A stretch of DNA of 64,000 bases from Desulfovibrio sp. (lineage in GTDB: Bacteria > Desulfobacterota > Desulfovibrionia > Desulfovibrionales > Desulfovibrionaceae). Below are positions 46,287 through 54,487 of this stretch, in pieces. Positions within the stretch are counted from its first letter, which is position 1; each line of letters opens with the position of its first letter. The stretch covers positions 124,001-188,000 of the forward strand of contig JACQYS010000020.1 in assembly GCA_016208105.1 (NCBI GenBank), read 5' to 3'. The translations under genes and the position numbers were made by a program. The notes under the pieces were generated by a model. It saw only the letters and a list, made by a program, of their open reading frames with translations, ran no database searches and was not told where the DNA came from.

Positions 46287-47084
46287 ATGACAGCCTACAG
46301 GGAGATCAAAGTCCACACGCCGCTGGCTCTGAAGATTCTGCCGGTGGTGAGCGTGGCCGGGTTCTTCGCCGTCTGGGAGTTCGTGGTGCGCACCGGCATG
46401 GTGCCGGAAACCATGCTGGCCGCCCCGAGCACTGTGGTGGAGCTGCTCTTTCTGAAGCTGTGGAACGCCGATCCGGATGGCGCGCTGCTGCACGAGCATG
46501 CCTGGATAAGCATTCAGGAAGCCTTCAGCGGCTACTTTCTGTCCCTCATGGTCGGGCTGCCTTTGGGATTAGCCATGGGCTGGTTCGTGGCGGCCGAAGG
46601 TCTGGCCCGTCCCGTGTTCGAAATCATCCGCCCCATACCTCCCGTGGCCTGGATTCCCCTGACCATCTTCTGGTTCGGCATCGGCCTGCCAGGCAAGATA
46701 TTCATCATCTGGATAGGCGGATTGGTCCCCTGCGTCATTAACGCCTACGTGGGAGTGAAGATGACCAACCCGACGCTTATCCAGATGGCCAGGACCTACG
46801 GGGCAAGCGACTGGCAGATCTTCAAAAGGCTGTGCATCCCCTCGGCCCTGCCCATGGTTTTCGGAGCCCTGCAGATCGCCCTGGCCTGCTGCTGGACCAA
46901 CCTCGTGGCCGCGGAGCTTCTGGCCGCCGACGCGGGGCTCGGATTCATGATCACCATGGGCCGCAGGCTGGCCCTGCCGGAGATGGTGGTGCTCGGCATG
47001 TTCATGGTGGGGCTCACGGGCGCGGTCATCGGAGTGGCCATCGACAGGGTGGAAAAACGGCTCCTGGCCGGGATCAGGAGATAA
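46287..47084 (+). CDS. Sulfonate-type ABC permease, first subunit
   Basis: 265 residues, six helices, SsuC/TauC family. The cytoplasmic ATPase-contact loop is visible near residue 165 (RTYGASDWQIFKRLCIPSAL, 20 residues), with GFMITMGRRLALPEMVVLGM afterwards. Pairs with the next gene, four bases downstream, to form the channel. Confidence 0.9.
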   Translation: MTAYREIKVHTPLALKILPVVSVAGFFAVWEFVVRTGMVPETMLAAPSTVVELLFLKLWNADPDGALLHEHAWISIQEAFSGYFLSLMVGLPLGLAMGWFVAAEGLARPVFEIIRPIPPVAWIPLTIFWFGIGLPGKIFIIWIGGLVPCVINAYVGVKMTNPTLIQMARTYGASDWQIFKRLCIPSALPMVFGALQIALACCWTNLVAAELLAADAGLGFMITMGRRLALPEMVVLGMFMVGLTGAVIGVAIDRVEKRLLAGIRR

Positions 47085-47087
47085 CTC

Positions 47088-47957
47088 ATGTCCAAAAAAA
47101 CACCACACTGCACCGCAGTAGCCAACGAAACCGTCTCGGGGTGTTCGGACCACGGCCCACTTACCCTGAGGAGGGTGCTCGGCAACCGCTGGTTCCTGTA
47201 CTGCGTCTCCCTGGTCGCGTTCTTCACCACCTGGGACACGGTGGCCCGCTTCGGAGCTCTCGGCGGCGGTACCAGCGCCCTGGCCACTCCCGTGGAGGTA
47301 CTCGAACAGCTGGTGTACCTCTGGGACAACGAACTGGCCGAAATGACCCTCTGGGGTCACATCTGGGCCAGCACCCAGCGCGTGCTGGTCGGCTTTTCCA
47401 TAGCCGCGGCCATCGCCGTGCCCCTGGGCCTGTTCATGGCGCTCAACCGCTACGTGAACGCCCTGGTCAAGCCGCTCTTCGACCTTTTGAAGCCCATGCC
47501 GCCCATCTCCTGGATATCCATCTCCATCCTGTGGTTCGGCATCGGAGAGACTTCCAAGGTCTTCATCATCGTCCTGGGAACGTTCGTGCCCTGCCTGCTG
47601 AATGCCTACAACGGCGTCCGCCTGGTTGAACCCGAGCTCTACGACGTCATCCGGACCCTGGGCGGCAACCGGCGCGACGAAATCCTGCACGTGTGCTTCC
47701 CGGCCTCGTTCCCGGCCATCTTCGCCGGGCTTCAGATTTCGCTCTCCATAGCCTGGACCTGCGTTCTGGCCGCCGAACTGGTCAGCGCCCGGTCCGGGCT
47801 CGGGTTCATCATCGTCCAGGGCATGAACCTCTCCCAACCGGCTCTCGTGATGGGCGGCATGGCTGTCATCGCCATGGCGGCCTGGGGCACCACGCTTCTG
47901 GTCACCGCCTTGGAGAGAAAGCTGTGCCCGTGGAAACGAAAGGTCGCGGGCCTCTAA
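47088..47957 (+). CDS. Sulfonate-type ABC permease, second subunit
   Basis: 289 residues, six helices. The coupling loop reads RTLGGNRRDEILHVCFPASF (20 residues) and the following part GLGFIIVQGMNLSQPALVMG. Sequence clearly different from the first permease, so the channel is a heterodimer. Confidence 0.9.
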   Translation: MSKKTPHCTAVANETVSGCSDHGPLTLRRVLGNRWFLYCVSLVAFFTTWDTVARFGALGGGTSALATPVEVLEQLVYLWDNELAEMTLWGHIWASTQRVLVGFSIAAAIAVPLGLFMALNRYVNALVKPLFDLLKPMPPISWISISILWFGIGETSKVFIIVLGTFVPCLLNAYNGVRLVEPELYDVIRTLGGNRRDEILHVCFPASFPAIFAGLQISLSIAWTCVLAAELVSARSGLGFIIVQGMNLSQPALVMGGMAVIAMAAWGTTLLVTALERKLCPWKRKVAGL

Positions 47958-47978
47958 CCCCTCAGCAAGGACCACGCC

Positions 47979-48758
47979 GTGGACAATGCCGCCAAGCCTT
48001 CCAAGATAAAGATTGAATGCAAGAACGTGTGCAAGACCTTCATCCAGAAGGGCCACCAGGAAGTGCCCGTGCTCGAGGACGTGAGCATCGAGGTCCACGA
48101 GAACGAATTCCTGGTGATATTAGGCCCTGGTCAGTGCGGCAAAAGTACGCTCCTGCGCATCATGGCCGGGCTTGAAATCCCCACCTCCGGGACAGTCACC
48201 CTGGACGGCAAGGAAGTGACCGGGCCCGGCGCGGACCGTGGCCTGGTGTTTCAGGGGTACATGCTCTTTCCCTGGAAGACGGTGCTCGGAAACGTGGAGA
48301 TGGGTCCCAAGCTCTGCGGCCTGCCCAAATGCCAGCAGCGCGAGATCGCCCTGCACTACATCAACCTGGTGGGTCTTTCCGGCTTCGAGCAGCACTACCC
48401 GCACCAGCTCTCGGGCGGCATGAAGCAGCGGGTGGGCATAGCCCGGTCCTACGCCAACAAGCCCGAAGTCATGCTCCTGGACGAACCCTTCGGACAGCTC
48501 GACGCCCAGACGCGGATATTCATGGAGCAGGAGACGGAACGCATCTGGCAGCACGAGAAGCGCACTGTCCTGTTTGTCACCAACAACACCGACGAAGCCC
48601 TTTTCCTCGGAGACCGCATCGTGACCATGGAGGGCAAGCTCCCGGGCCGGGTGCAGCGGACATACACCGTCGATCTCCCGAGACCCAGGGACTTAACCGA
48701 CATGCGATTTCTCGAGATGCGCCGGGAGATCATCGACTCGTCGGTACTCACCCTCTAG
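47979..48758 (+). CDS. Sulfonate-type ABC transporter ATPase, canonical signature
   Basis: 259 residues, GTG start. Walker A is GPGQCGKST (49-57), with Q where the second glycine of the loop is normal; the signature LSGGM (144-148) and Walker B VMLLDEPFGQLD are canonical. It supplies the good signature to the ATP site of the first ATPase and receives the poor one, giving one consensus and one degenerate site. Last transporter gene before the alcohol dehydrogenase. Confidence 0.9.
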   Translation: MDNAAKPSKIKIECKNVCKTFIQKGHQEVPVLEDVSIEVHENEFLVILGPGQCGKSTLLRIMAGLEIPTSGTVTLDGKEVTGPGADRGLVFQGYMLFPWKTVLGNVEMGPKLCGLPKCQQREIALHYINLVGLSGFEQHYPHQLSGGMKQRVGIARSYANKPEVMLLDEPFGQLDAQTRIFMEQETERIWQHEKRTVLFVTNNTDEALFLGDRIVTMEGKLPGRVQRTYTVDLPRPRDLTDMRFLEMRREIIDSSVLTL

Positions 48759-48782
48759 ATTCCAGACACTCGGAGGTACACC

Positions 48783-49940
48783 GTGGTTCACGCGTTCAAC
48801 TCGGTCCGAAGGATCGTTCATGGTTTCGGCAGCATCCAGTCCGTTGGTGAGGAAGCAAAACGCCTGGGCGCTGGCAAGGTCCTGGTGGTCACGGACCCGG
48901 GAGTCCAGAAGGCTGGCATTCTGGACATCCTGGCTAGGGCATTGGAGAATGCGGGGCTCAAGACCGACTTCTTCACGGGCGTGGAACCGGACCCCAAGAT
49001 CGAAGTGGTGGACCTGAGCCTGGCGGCCGCCAGAGAAGCCAAGCCGGACGTGATCATCGGCATGGGTGGCGGGAGTTCCTTAGACATCGCCAAGGCCACG
49101 TCCGTGCTCATGACCAACGAAGGCCCCATCGACAAGTATTTTGGCATGGAACTGGTACCCAAACCGGGCCTGCCGCTCCTGCTCATACCGACCACGGCCG
49201 GAACCGGCAGCGAAATGACCTCCATCAGCGTTCTGTCCGACACCTTAAACGATGTCAAAAAAGGTATCGTGAGCGAACACATGTTCGCCAAGGTCGTCCT
49301 GCTCGATCCGGAACTCACCATCGGCCTGCCTCCGGCTCTCACTGCAACCACGGGCATGGACGCCCTGGTCCACGCCATCGAATCCTTCACGGGCGTACGG
49401 GCCACGCCCTTCACGGACCTCTTGAACCGCGAATCCATCGCTCTTGTGGCCGCCAACCTCCGCAAGGCCTTTGCCAACGGGTCGAACAGGGCGGCACGGG
49501 AGAACATGCTCTACGCCAGCTGCCTGTCCGGAATGGCCTTTTCCAACACCCAGAACGGGCTCATCCACGCCATCGCCTTGGCCATCGGCGGCAAGTTCCA
49601 TCTGCCCCACGGATTGCTCACGGCCTTCATCTGCCCATGGGTGATGGAGTTCAACCTGCTGGCCACCCCGGCCAAGTTCATCGAGATTGCCCGGCTTTTC
49701 GGCGAGAGCGTCCAGGGCCTGCCCGAAATCCAGGCGGCGCGCTTGAGCGTCAAGGCGGTGAAGTCTCTGTTGGATGATCTGCGCATCCCCTACACATTGA
49801 AAAGCTACGGCGTGCCCCGCGAGGCCATCGAAAACATCGCCAAGGCCACTCTTGGAGCGGCGCGGCTTATCGGCAACAACCCGAGGGCCGTGACCGAGAA
49901 GGAGGTCGTGGAGCTTCTGAAGGCCAACTACGGCGACTAG
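48783..49940 (+). CDS. sarD: Iron-containing alcohol dehydrogenase, probable sulfoacetaldehyde reductase
   Basis: 385 residues, GTG start with GGAGG upstream. Group III Fe-dependent dehydrogenase: NAD site GMGGGSSLDIAKA, PTTAGTGSEMTS, and metal ligands in TGMDALVHAIES (Asp, His), GLIHAIALAIGGKFHLPHG (two His). In Bilophila, SarD of this family reduces sulfoacetaldehyde from Tpa to isethionate; the same gene set tpa-ald-sarD is found here, so this function is assigned by context and family. No sulfoacetaldehyde acetyltransferase (Xsc) gene is present, which supports the reductive branch. The final enzyme, isethionate sulfite-lyase, must be elsewhere. Confidence 0.82.
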   Translation: MVHAFNSVRRIVHGFGSIQSVGEEAKRLGAGKVLVVTDPGVQKAGILDILARALENAGLKTDFFTGVEPDPKIEVVDLSLAAAREAKPDVIIGMGGGSSLDIAKATSVLMTNEGPIDKYFGMELVPKPGLPLLLIPTTAGTGSEMTSISVLSDTLNDVKKGIVSEHMFAKVVLLDPELTIGLPPALTATTGMDALVHAIESFTGVRATPFTDLLNRESIALVAANLRKAFANGSNRAARENMLYASCLSGMAFSNTQNGLIHAIALAIGGKFHLPHGLLTAFICPWVMEFNLLATPAKFIEIARLFGESVQGLPEIQAARLSVKAVKSLLDDLRIPYTLKSYGVPREAIENIAKATLGAARLIGNNPRAVTEKEVVELLKANYGD

Positions 49941-49985
49941 AATAGTCGCCGCTGAACGTATGGCTTAGGGTATTGGTTACCCGGT

Positions 49986-50026
49986 TTCAGCCCCATGGAG
50001 AAATCCCAATGGGGCTGAACTCTTTT
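49986..50026 (+). terminator. Terminator of the taurine operon
   Basis: An 11-bp stem (TTCAGCCCCAT / ATGGGGCTGAA), loop of 12, followed by CTCTTTTGG; 46 bp after the dehydrogenase stop. Confidence 0.8.
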
Positions 50027-50182
50027 GGTGGCAGGAGCGTCTGCCGACAACCAACCGCCCTTGTCCGGCATGGCTTTCTGGCTGATGACTTTCGACCAAC
50101 CCGCTGCTACCCTTGGACATGACATTCAGAATGCTCTCGTCCGGACCTTTCACGTCCGCCTGGACAACGCGGCAAGGGTGCG

Positions 50183-52141
50183 ATGGCCTGGACTGAGAAA
50201 GACAGACCCTGGCTGGCAGCCTACTGGCTGGCGGCATTCTGCCTGGCCTGGCTTGTCTTTGACCGGGCCGCCTTCGGCCTCATCGACGACTATTTCTTTT
50301 TTGAAGAGTCCCTTGTTCACGGCCACTGGAAAATGCTCTGGGGCGATCCCTCCGGTCGCTTTTATCCGCTGTGCGGCAAGGAATTCTTCATACTCCGGGA
50401 ATTCGGCATCCTCTCGGCTCCGCTCTTCTACTCCATCCAGGCCTTGAAAGTTCTCGCTGGGGCGTATTTCGCCCTGGGCATACTGCGCCGCGCCGGAGCG
50501 TCTCCCCGCATGGCTTTCGTTGTAGCCCTCTTCGTTTTCGGTTCACCGGCGTACATGGTGGCGGTGTCCAGGCTCTTCGTTGCCGAACTTACCCCGTTCA
50601 CGCTTTTTTTGGCCGCCCTGTGTTTCCTGCCTGACCGGGAACGGGGTCCCGCATGGCGCTTTCCACTCGCCCTGGCCTGCGCCACCATCGCCCTGTTTCA
50701 CAAGGAACCTGGATTTCTGGCCGTGGGGACCATGGGCGCGGTTCTCTTCCTCATGCCTCGCCGAAGCGCTCCCCCGGACCGGTTCATGGGCACATGCCTC
50801 ATGGCCAGCGCGACCTTCTTTTTTCTATCGTATATGGCCTTCGGGTACAGCTACATGACGGAGAACGACTACACCGTCGGGCGCACCCTTGGCATGGCCG
50901 TCACCGCCGAATTCTTCGCACGAAACGACGCTCCGCTTGTCGCCATGTTCATCATCTGTCTGACGCACTGGTTCCGGCTTCTCAAAGCCCGTACCATCGC
51001 ACCTTTCGAAACCGCATGTCTGGCCGCGTCCCTGGTTTACGCCGGGGCCTACCTGGGGCTTCGCATCACCTCTCCATGGTATCTCCTGCCAGCCTACGCT
51101 TTCATTCTGCCGGTTCTTCCACCCGCCCTGGCCTGGACATCTGAAATTCTCCCGCGCGGCGGCAACGCATTTCGAATTGTGCTCTTCCCGGGTTGTCTCC
51201 TTGCTGGTTGCCTCTGGGCGATTGCCGGGTACGGCTTTCTCGATTTCAACAAGGCCGCGGCAAAAGGAGCGGAACAGTTTCTGAACTATCTGAGCGCCAA
51301 CCGCCCGGAGCCCGGCCAGCCAGCCGCTCCCCTTGTCTTCCCGAGAGAGTCCGGTGAGGCCGAAGTATCCCAGAGCCTCCGGGTTCTTTTGATGGCCAGG
51401 GGGCTGGACAAGGCCTTCTCACCGGTCTTTTCCGGGCTCTACGACATATGGCGAACCTTGGATGCTCGGCCGGGATTGGCCGTGCTGACGCCCTACACCC
51501 ACACAAATCTTGAAGAAATACATCAGCTTGCCTCCTGCCGCGCAAGCCTTCTGGACACCGGCGCTCCGGCTGCGTTTCCCAACGCGCTGGCATCTCTTCT
51601 GGGGCTTTCCGCACCAGACGGAACAAGCCGGAAAACACTGATGTCTACAGGAGCATTCAGGGTATTCGCGCAAGCCCCGGCCTCGCCTCAATCATCCGGC
51701 ACCACCCCCTGCCCCCGTGGCTTCGAGTGGTCGTTTCTGCAAGCAACAACCCCGGTCCGGGGTGTCAAGGTCTGCCCGCTGACCGGCGGATCCCTGCCAA
51801 TGCGCCTGACCAACGCGTCCGCGGAGAGTTTCATCTTGAATCAGTCGGATCCGGCAGGAATCGTACGCATCGTCCTATTCACCGCCCTGCCGGGAGAGAG
51901 CCCGCGCCCGATCGGTTCGCATCCCCTGCCTGAGCGCCTCGCGCCAGGAGAAAGCGTCGATATCCGCCTGGACTTTTCCATTTTCACCCGCCAGCCCGGC
52001 ATCATCAGTGTGGCCTTGGGCATGGCTGACGGGCAGGATGTCCGTTTCGTCCTGGACAGACCGCTTTTCACCAGCAATTTCCTTCCCCGCTTTGCCCAAT
52101 GCTGGGCCCCCCAGGAGGACCTGCTGAAAGGTACCCCTTGA
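50183..52141 (+). CDS. Polytopic membrane protein, GT-C-glycosyltransferase-like
   Basis: 652 residues. About ten to eleven hydrophobic helices in the first 380 residues, then a soluble C-terminal region of about 270 residues. The first loop after helix 1 has an acidic pair (LIDDYFFFEE, residues 35-44), the position of the catalytic Asp in GT-C enzymes that use lipid-linked sugars. No named family is recognised with confidence. As the first gene of the sugar locus it may transfer the modified sugar outside the membrane (inference). The ribosome site is weak. Confidence 0.7.
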   Translation: MAWTEKDRPWLAAYWLAAFCLAWLVFDRAAFGLIDDYFFFEESLVHGHWKMLWGDPSGRFYPLCGKEFFILREFGILSAPLFYSIQALKVLAGAYFALGILRRAGASPRMAFVVALFVFGSPAYMVAVSRLFVAELTPFTLFLAALCFLPDRERGPAWRFPLALACATIALFHKEPGFLAVGTMGAVLFLMPRRSAPPDRFMGTCLMASATFFFLSYMAFGYSYMTENDYTVGRTLGMAVTAEFFARNDAPLVAMFIICLTHWFRLLKARTIAPFETACLAASLVYAGAYLGLRITSPWYLLPAYAFILPVLPPALAWTSEILPRGGNAFRIVLFPGCLLAGCLWAIAGYGFLDFNKAAAKGAEQFLNYLSANRPEPGQPAAPLVFPRESGEAEVSQSLRVLLMARGLDKAFSPVFSGLYDIWRTLDARPGLAVLTPYTHTNLEEIHQLASCRASLLDTGAPAAFPNALASLLGLSAPDGTSRKTLMSTGAFRVFAQAPASPQSSGTTPCPRGFEWSFLQATTPVRGVKVCPLTGGSLPMRLTNASAESFILNQSDPAGIVRIVLFTALPGESPRPIGSHPLPERLAPGESVDIRLDFSIFTRQPGIISVALGMADGQDVRFVLDRPLFTSNFLPRFAQCWAPQEDLLKGTP

Positions 52142-52244
52142 GTGTAATGTTTCTGTAATGTAACATTTCTCCTATATCTGACCACACAATGAGCCAGCCA
52201 TGCCCTTACCCTGTCAACTTTCTCCGCCGAGTACCTGAAACACC

Positions 52245-54086
52245 ATGGGCGTGATGCTGAACAGCGAATACGAGGCCATGTTTTCGGCCGAAGAGTCCCA
52301 CTGGTGGTACCGGGGACTGCACGACCAAGTGCTGCTGGCTCTGGAAAAGGCTCCAGCCGGAGAAGGTCCCCGGCGAATACTGGATGCGGGATGCGGCACG
52401 GGCATGATGCTCGAAATTCTCCATGCCGAACATGCTTTTGGGTTCGACCTCTCCGGCGAAGCCCTGCGTCTTGCGGCGAGGCGCACCCCCGGCCGGTTCG
52501 TCCGGGCCACGACCCTGTCCATCCCCTACTTGTCAGGCACTTTCGACGCGGTTCTCAGCCTGGACGTGCTCTCAAACGTCCCCCAGCACGCCGTTCAGGA
52601 TGTCCTTCATGAACTATTAAGGGTTCTCAAGCCCGGTGGCCGGCTGGTGCTCAACGCCACGGCCTTCCAATGGCTCCACAGCGAACATGACCGGGCCGTG
52701 GGAGTGGTTCGCCGCTATACAGCCCCTGAGGTGCGCCGCCTGCTGGAGACTGCGGGTTTCGAGATCGACCGGTGCGGCTATTCCAACTCGATTCTCTTTC
52801 TGCCGGCCGCCTGCTACCGGCTGGCCAAGAAAATCCTGCCCGAACGCAAGGGCGATCCCTCCTCGGACCTTTTCGCTCTGCCCAAGCCAGTAAACTCTCT
52901 GCTGTTTCGGATACGTTCCCTGGAAAACCGCCTCATCCAACGCCTCGGCGTGAGCATGCCCGCAGGTCTTTCGGTGTTCGCAACAGCCCGCAGGCCCATA
53001 CCGCCCTCCACATCGCCCCTTCCGAAGCAACCGGGTGAACTCAAGGCGGATTTTTCCTCGCTGGATGTCTCGGTGGTCATACCGGTCTACAACGCCGAAA
53101 AGAGCATCGATCCCTTATGCGTCGAGATCATGTCCACCCTCTCCTGCCGCTTACTCCAGATCGTCCTGGTCAACGACGGCAGCCGGGACGCCAGCCACGA
53201 GGTCTGTCTGGGGCTTTGCGGGCGGTATCCGGACGTGGTCACCTATCTGAGGCTTTCCAAGAACTTCGGCGAGCACAACGCCGTCATGGCCGGTTTGAAA
53301 GCCGCCCGGGGGGACTACACCCTCATCCTAGACGACGATTTCCAGAATCCTCCATCAGAAGCTCCACGCCTGCTCGCCCATTGCGTCGCGGGAGAATTCG
53401 ACGCCGTATACGGGGCCTTCATCGAAAAAAGGCACTCCTTCTGGCGCAATCTGGGCAGTTGGCTCAACGGGTGCATGTCCCGCCGGCTTCTTGGAAAACC
53501 GGAAGGCCTCTACCTCTCCAGCTTCAAATGCTTAAACCGGTTCCTTCGTGAAAAGGTTGTCGAATACACGGGCCCCTGGCCCTATCTGGACGGCTTGATT
53601 CTGCGATCCACGGACCGGGTGGGACAGGTCGCGGTGGAACACCATGAGAGAGCGCGGGGAATATCCGGCTATACCCCAGCCAAGCTTTTCTCCCTCTGGC
53701 TCACCATGTTCGCCTCTTTCTCTCCCGCCCCGGCGCGGTTTGCTGCCGCCACTGGCTTGATACTTGGCCTTGCGGGCATTGGAACCTTCGCGGTTGGGCT
53801 GACCATGTGGTCTACCCCCTGGATGCTGGGGGGGCTGATCTGCCTTTTGGGAGGGGCCATGCTTGCCGGGACGGGACTCGCTGCAGAGTATTCCATACGG
53901 GCCCTGATGGAGCTAAACGGCTCTCCCCAATTCGTTGTGAGGGATCGTCACGGAGCCGGGTGCGCTCCTGACGAGGAGAGTTCCAGAGGACCGGAGTCCG
54001 GAAAGCTGCCAAAACCTGGGCCGCATACGGTTGCCCAAGCGGGTAAGAAGAAAAAGGCGATGTCCAGCCGGGAGCCACGCCGATGA
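52245..54086 (+). CDS. Fusion: SAM methyltransferase plus GT2 glycosyltransferase
   Basis: 613 residues. Residues 1-245 are a class I methyltransferase with DAGCGTG (47-53) and a Methyltransf_11-like pattern. From residue 273 a GT2 glycosyltransferase starts (DVSVVIPVYN), with LVNDGSRD and the metal-binding LDDDFQNPP near 362. Two hydrophobic helices near 485-550 resemble the membrane anchors of DPM1/ArnC-like enzymes that charge a polyprenyl phosphate. The C-terminal 60 residues are polar. No frameshift was seen. The fusion suggests that methylation and lipid-linked sugar formation are coupled. Confidence 0.87.
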   Translation: MGVMLNSEYEAMFSAEESHWWYRGLHDQVLLALEKAPAGEGPRRILDAGCGTGMMLEILHAEHAFGFDLSGEALRLAARRTPGRFVRATTLSIPYLSGTFDAVLSLDVLSNVPQHAVQDVLHELLRVLKPGGRLVLNATAFQWLHSEHDRAVGVVRRYTAPEVRRLLETAGFEIDRCGYSNSILFLPAACYRLAKKILPERKGDPSSDLFALPKPVNSLLFRIRSLENRLIQRLGVSMPAGLSVFATARRPIPPSTSPLPKQPGELKADFSSLDVSVVIPVYNAEKSIDPLCVEIMSTLSCRLLQIVLVNDGSRDASHEVCLGLCGRYPDVVTYLRLSKNFGEHNAVMAGLKAARGDYTLILDDDFQNPPSEAPRLLAHCVAGEFDAVYGAFIEKRHSFWRNLGSWLNGCMSRRLLGKPEGLYLSSFKCLNRFLREKVVEYTGPWPYLDGLILRSTDRVGQVAVEHHERARGISGYTPAKLFSLWLTMFASFSPAPARFAAATGLILGLAGIGTFAVGLTMWSTPWMLGGLICLLGGAMLAGTGLAAEYSIRALMELNGSPQFVVRDRHGAGCAPDEESSRGPESGKLPKPGPHTVAQAGKKKKAMSSREPRR

Positions 54087-54487
54087 GCCCCTTGAGCAAA
54101 GTCCGCCTGGTGGACATCCCCACCATTTCCGACTCCAGAGGACGGCTGTCCGTGCTGGAACAGGGAGCTGGCGTGCCCTTCGAAATCCGGCGGGTGTTTT
54201 TCATGCACCACATGGAAGCCGACAGGGGCGGCCATGCCCATCGGGACACCGAACAGGTGGTTCTGGCCGCGGCCGGATCATTCAGGATCACCCTTACCGA
54301 CGCCAAGTCCAGCCTCACATATGTTCTGGATGATCCCTCCAGGGGGGTCTACATGCCCCCCATGGTGTACGTGACCCTGACTGACTTCAGCCCCGGTGCG
54401 GTCTGTCTGGTGCTGGCCAGCACCATCTACGACATGAGCCGTTCCATCCGCACATACGAGGATTTCCTGAGGGAGATGACCCCATGA
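54083..54487 (+). CDS. dTDP-4-oxo-6-deoxyglucose 3,4-ketoisomerase, FdtA/QdtA-like cupin
   Basis: 134 residues, a single cupin. RGRLSVLEQGAGVPFEIRRV, HHMEADRGGHAHRDTEQVV (in part; the catalytic histidines of FdtA/QdtA) and the aromatic-rich C-terminal turn fit the WxcM-like sugar ketoisomerases. They move the keto group from C4 to C3 before amination. The start overlaps the fusion gene by four bases and the stop overlaps the 2,3-dehydratase start, so all are coupled. Confidence 0.87.
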   Translation: MSPLSKVRLVDIPTISDSRGRLSVLEQGAGVPFEIRRVFFMHHMEADRGGHAHRDTEQVVLAAAGSFRITLTDAKSSLTYVLDDPSRGVYMPPMVYVTLTDFSPGAVCLVLASTIYDMSRSIRTYEDFLREMTP

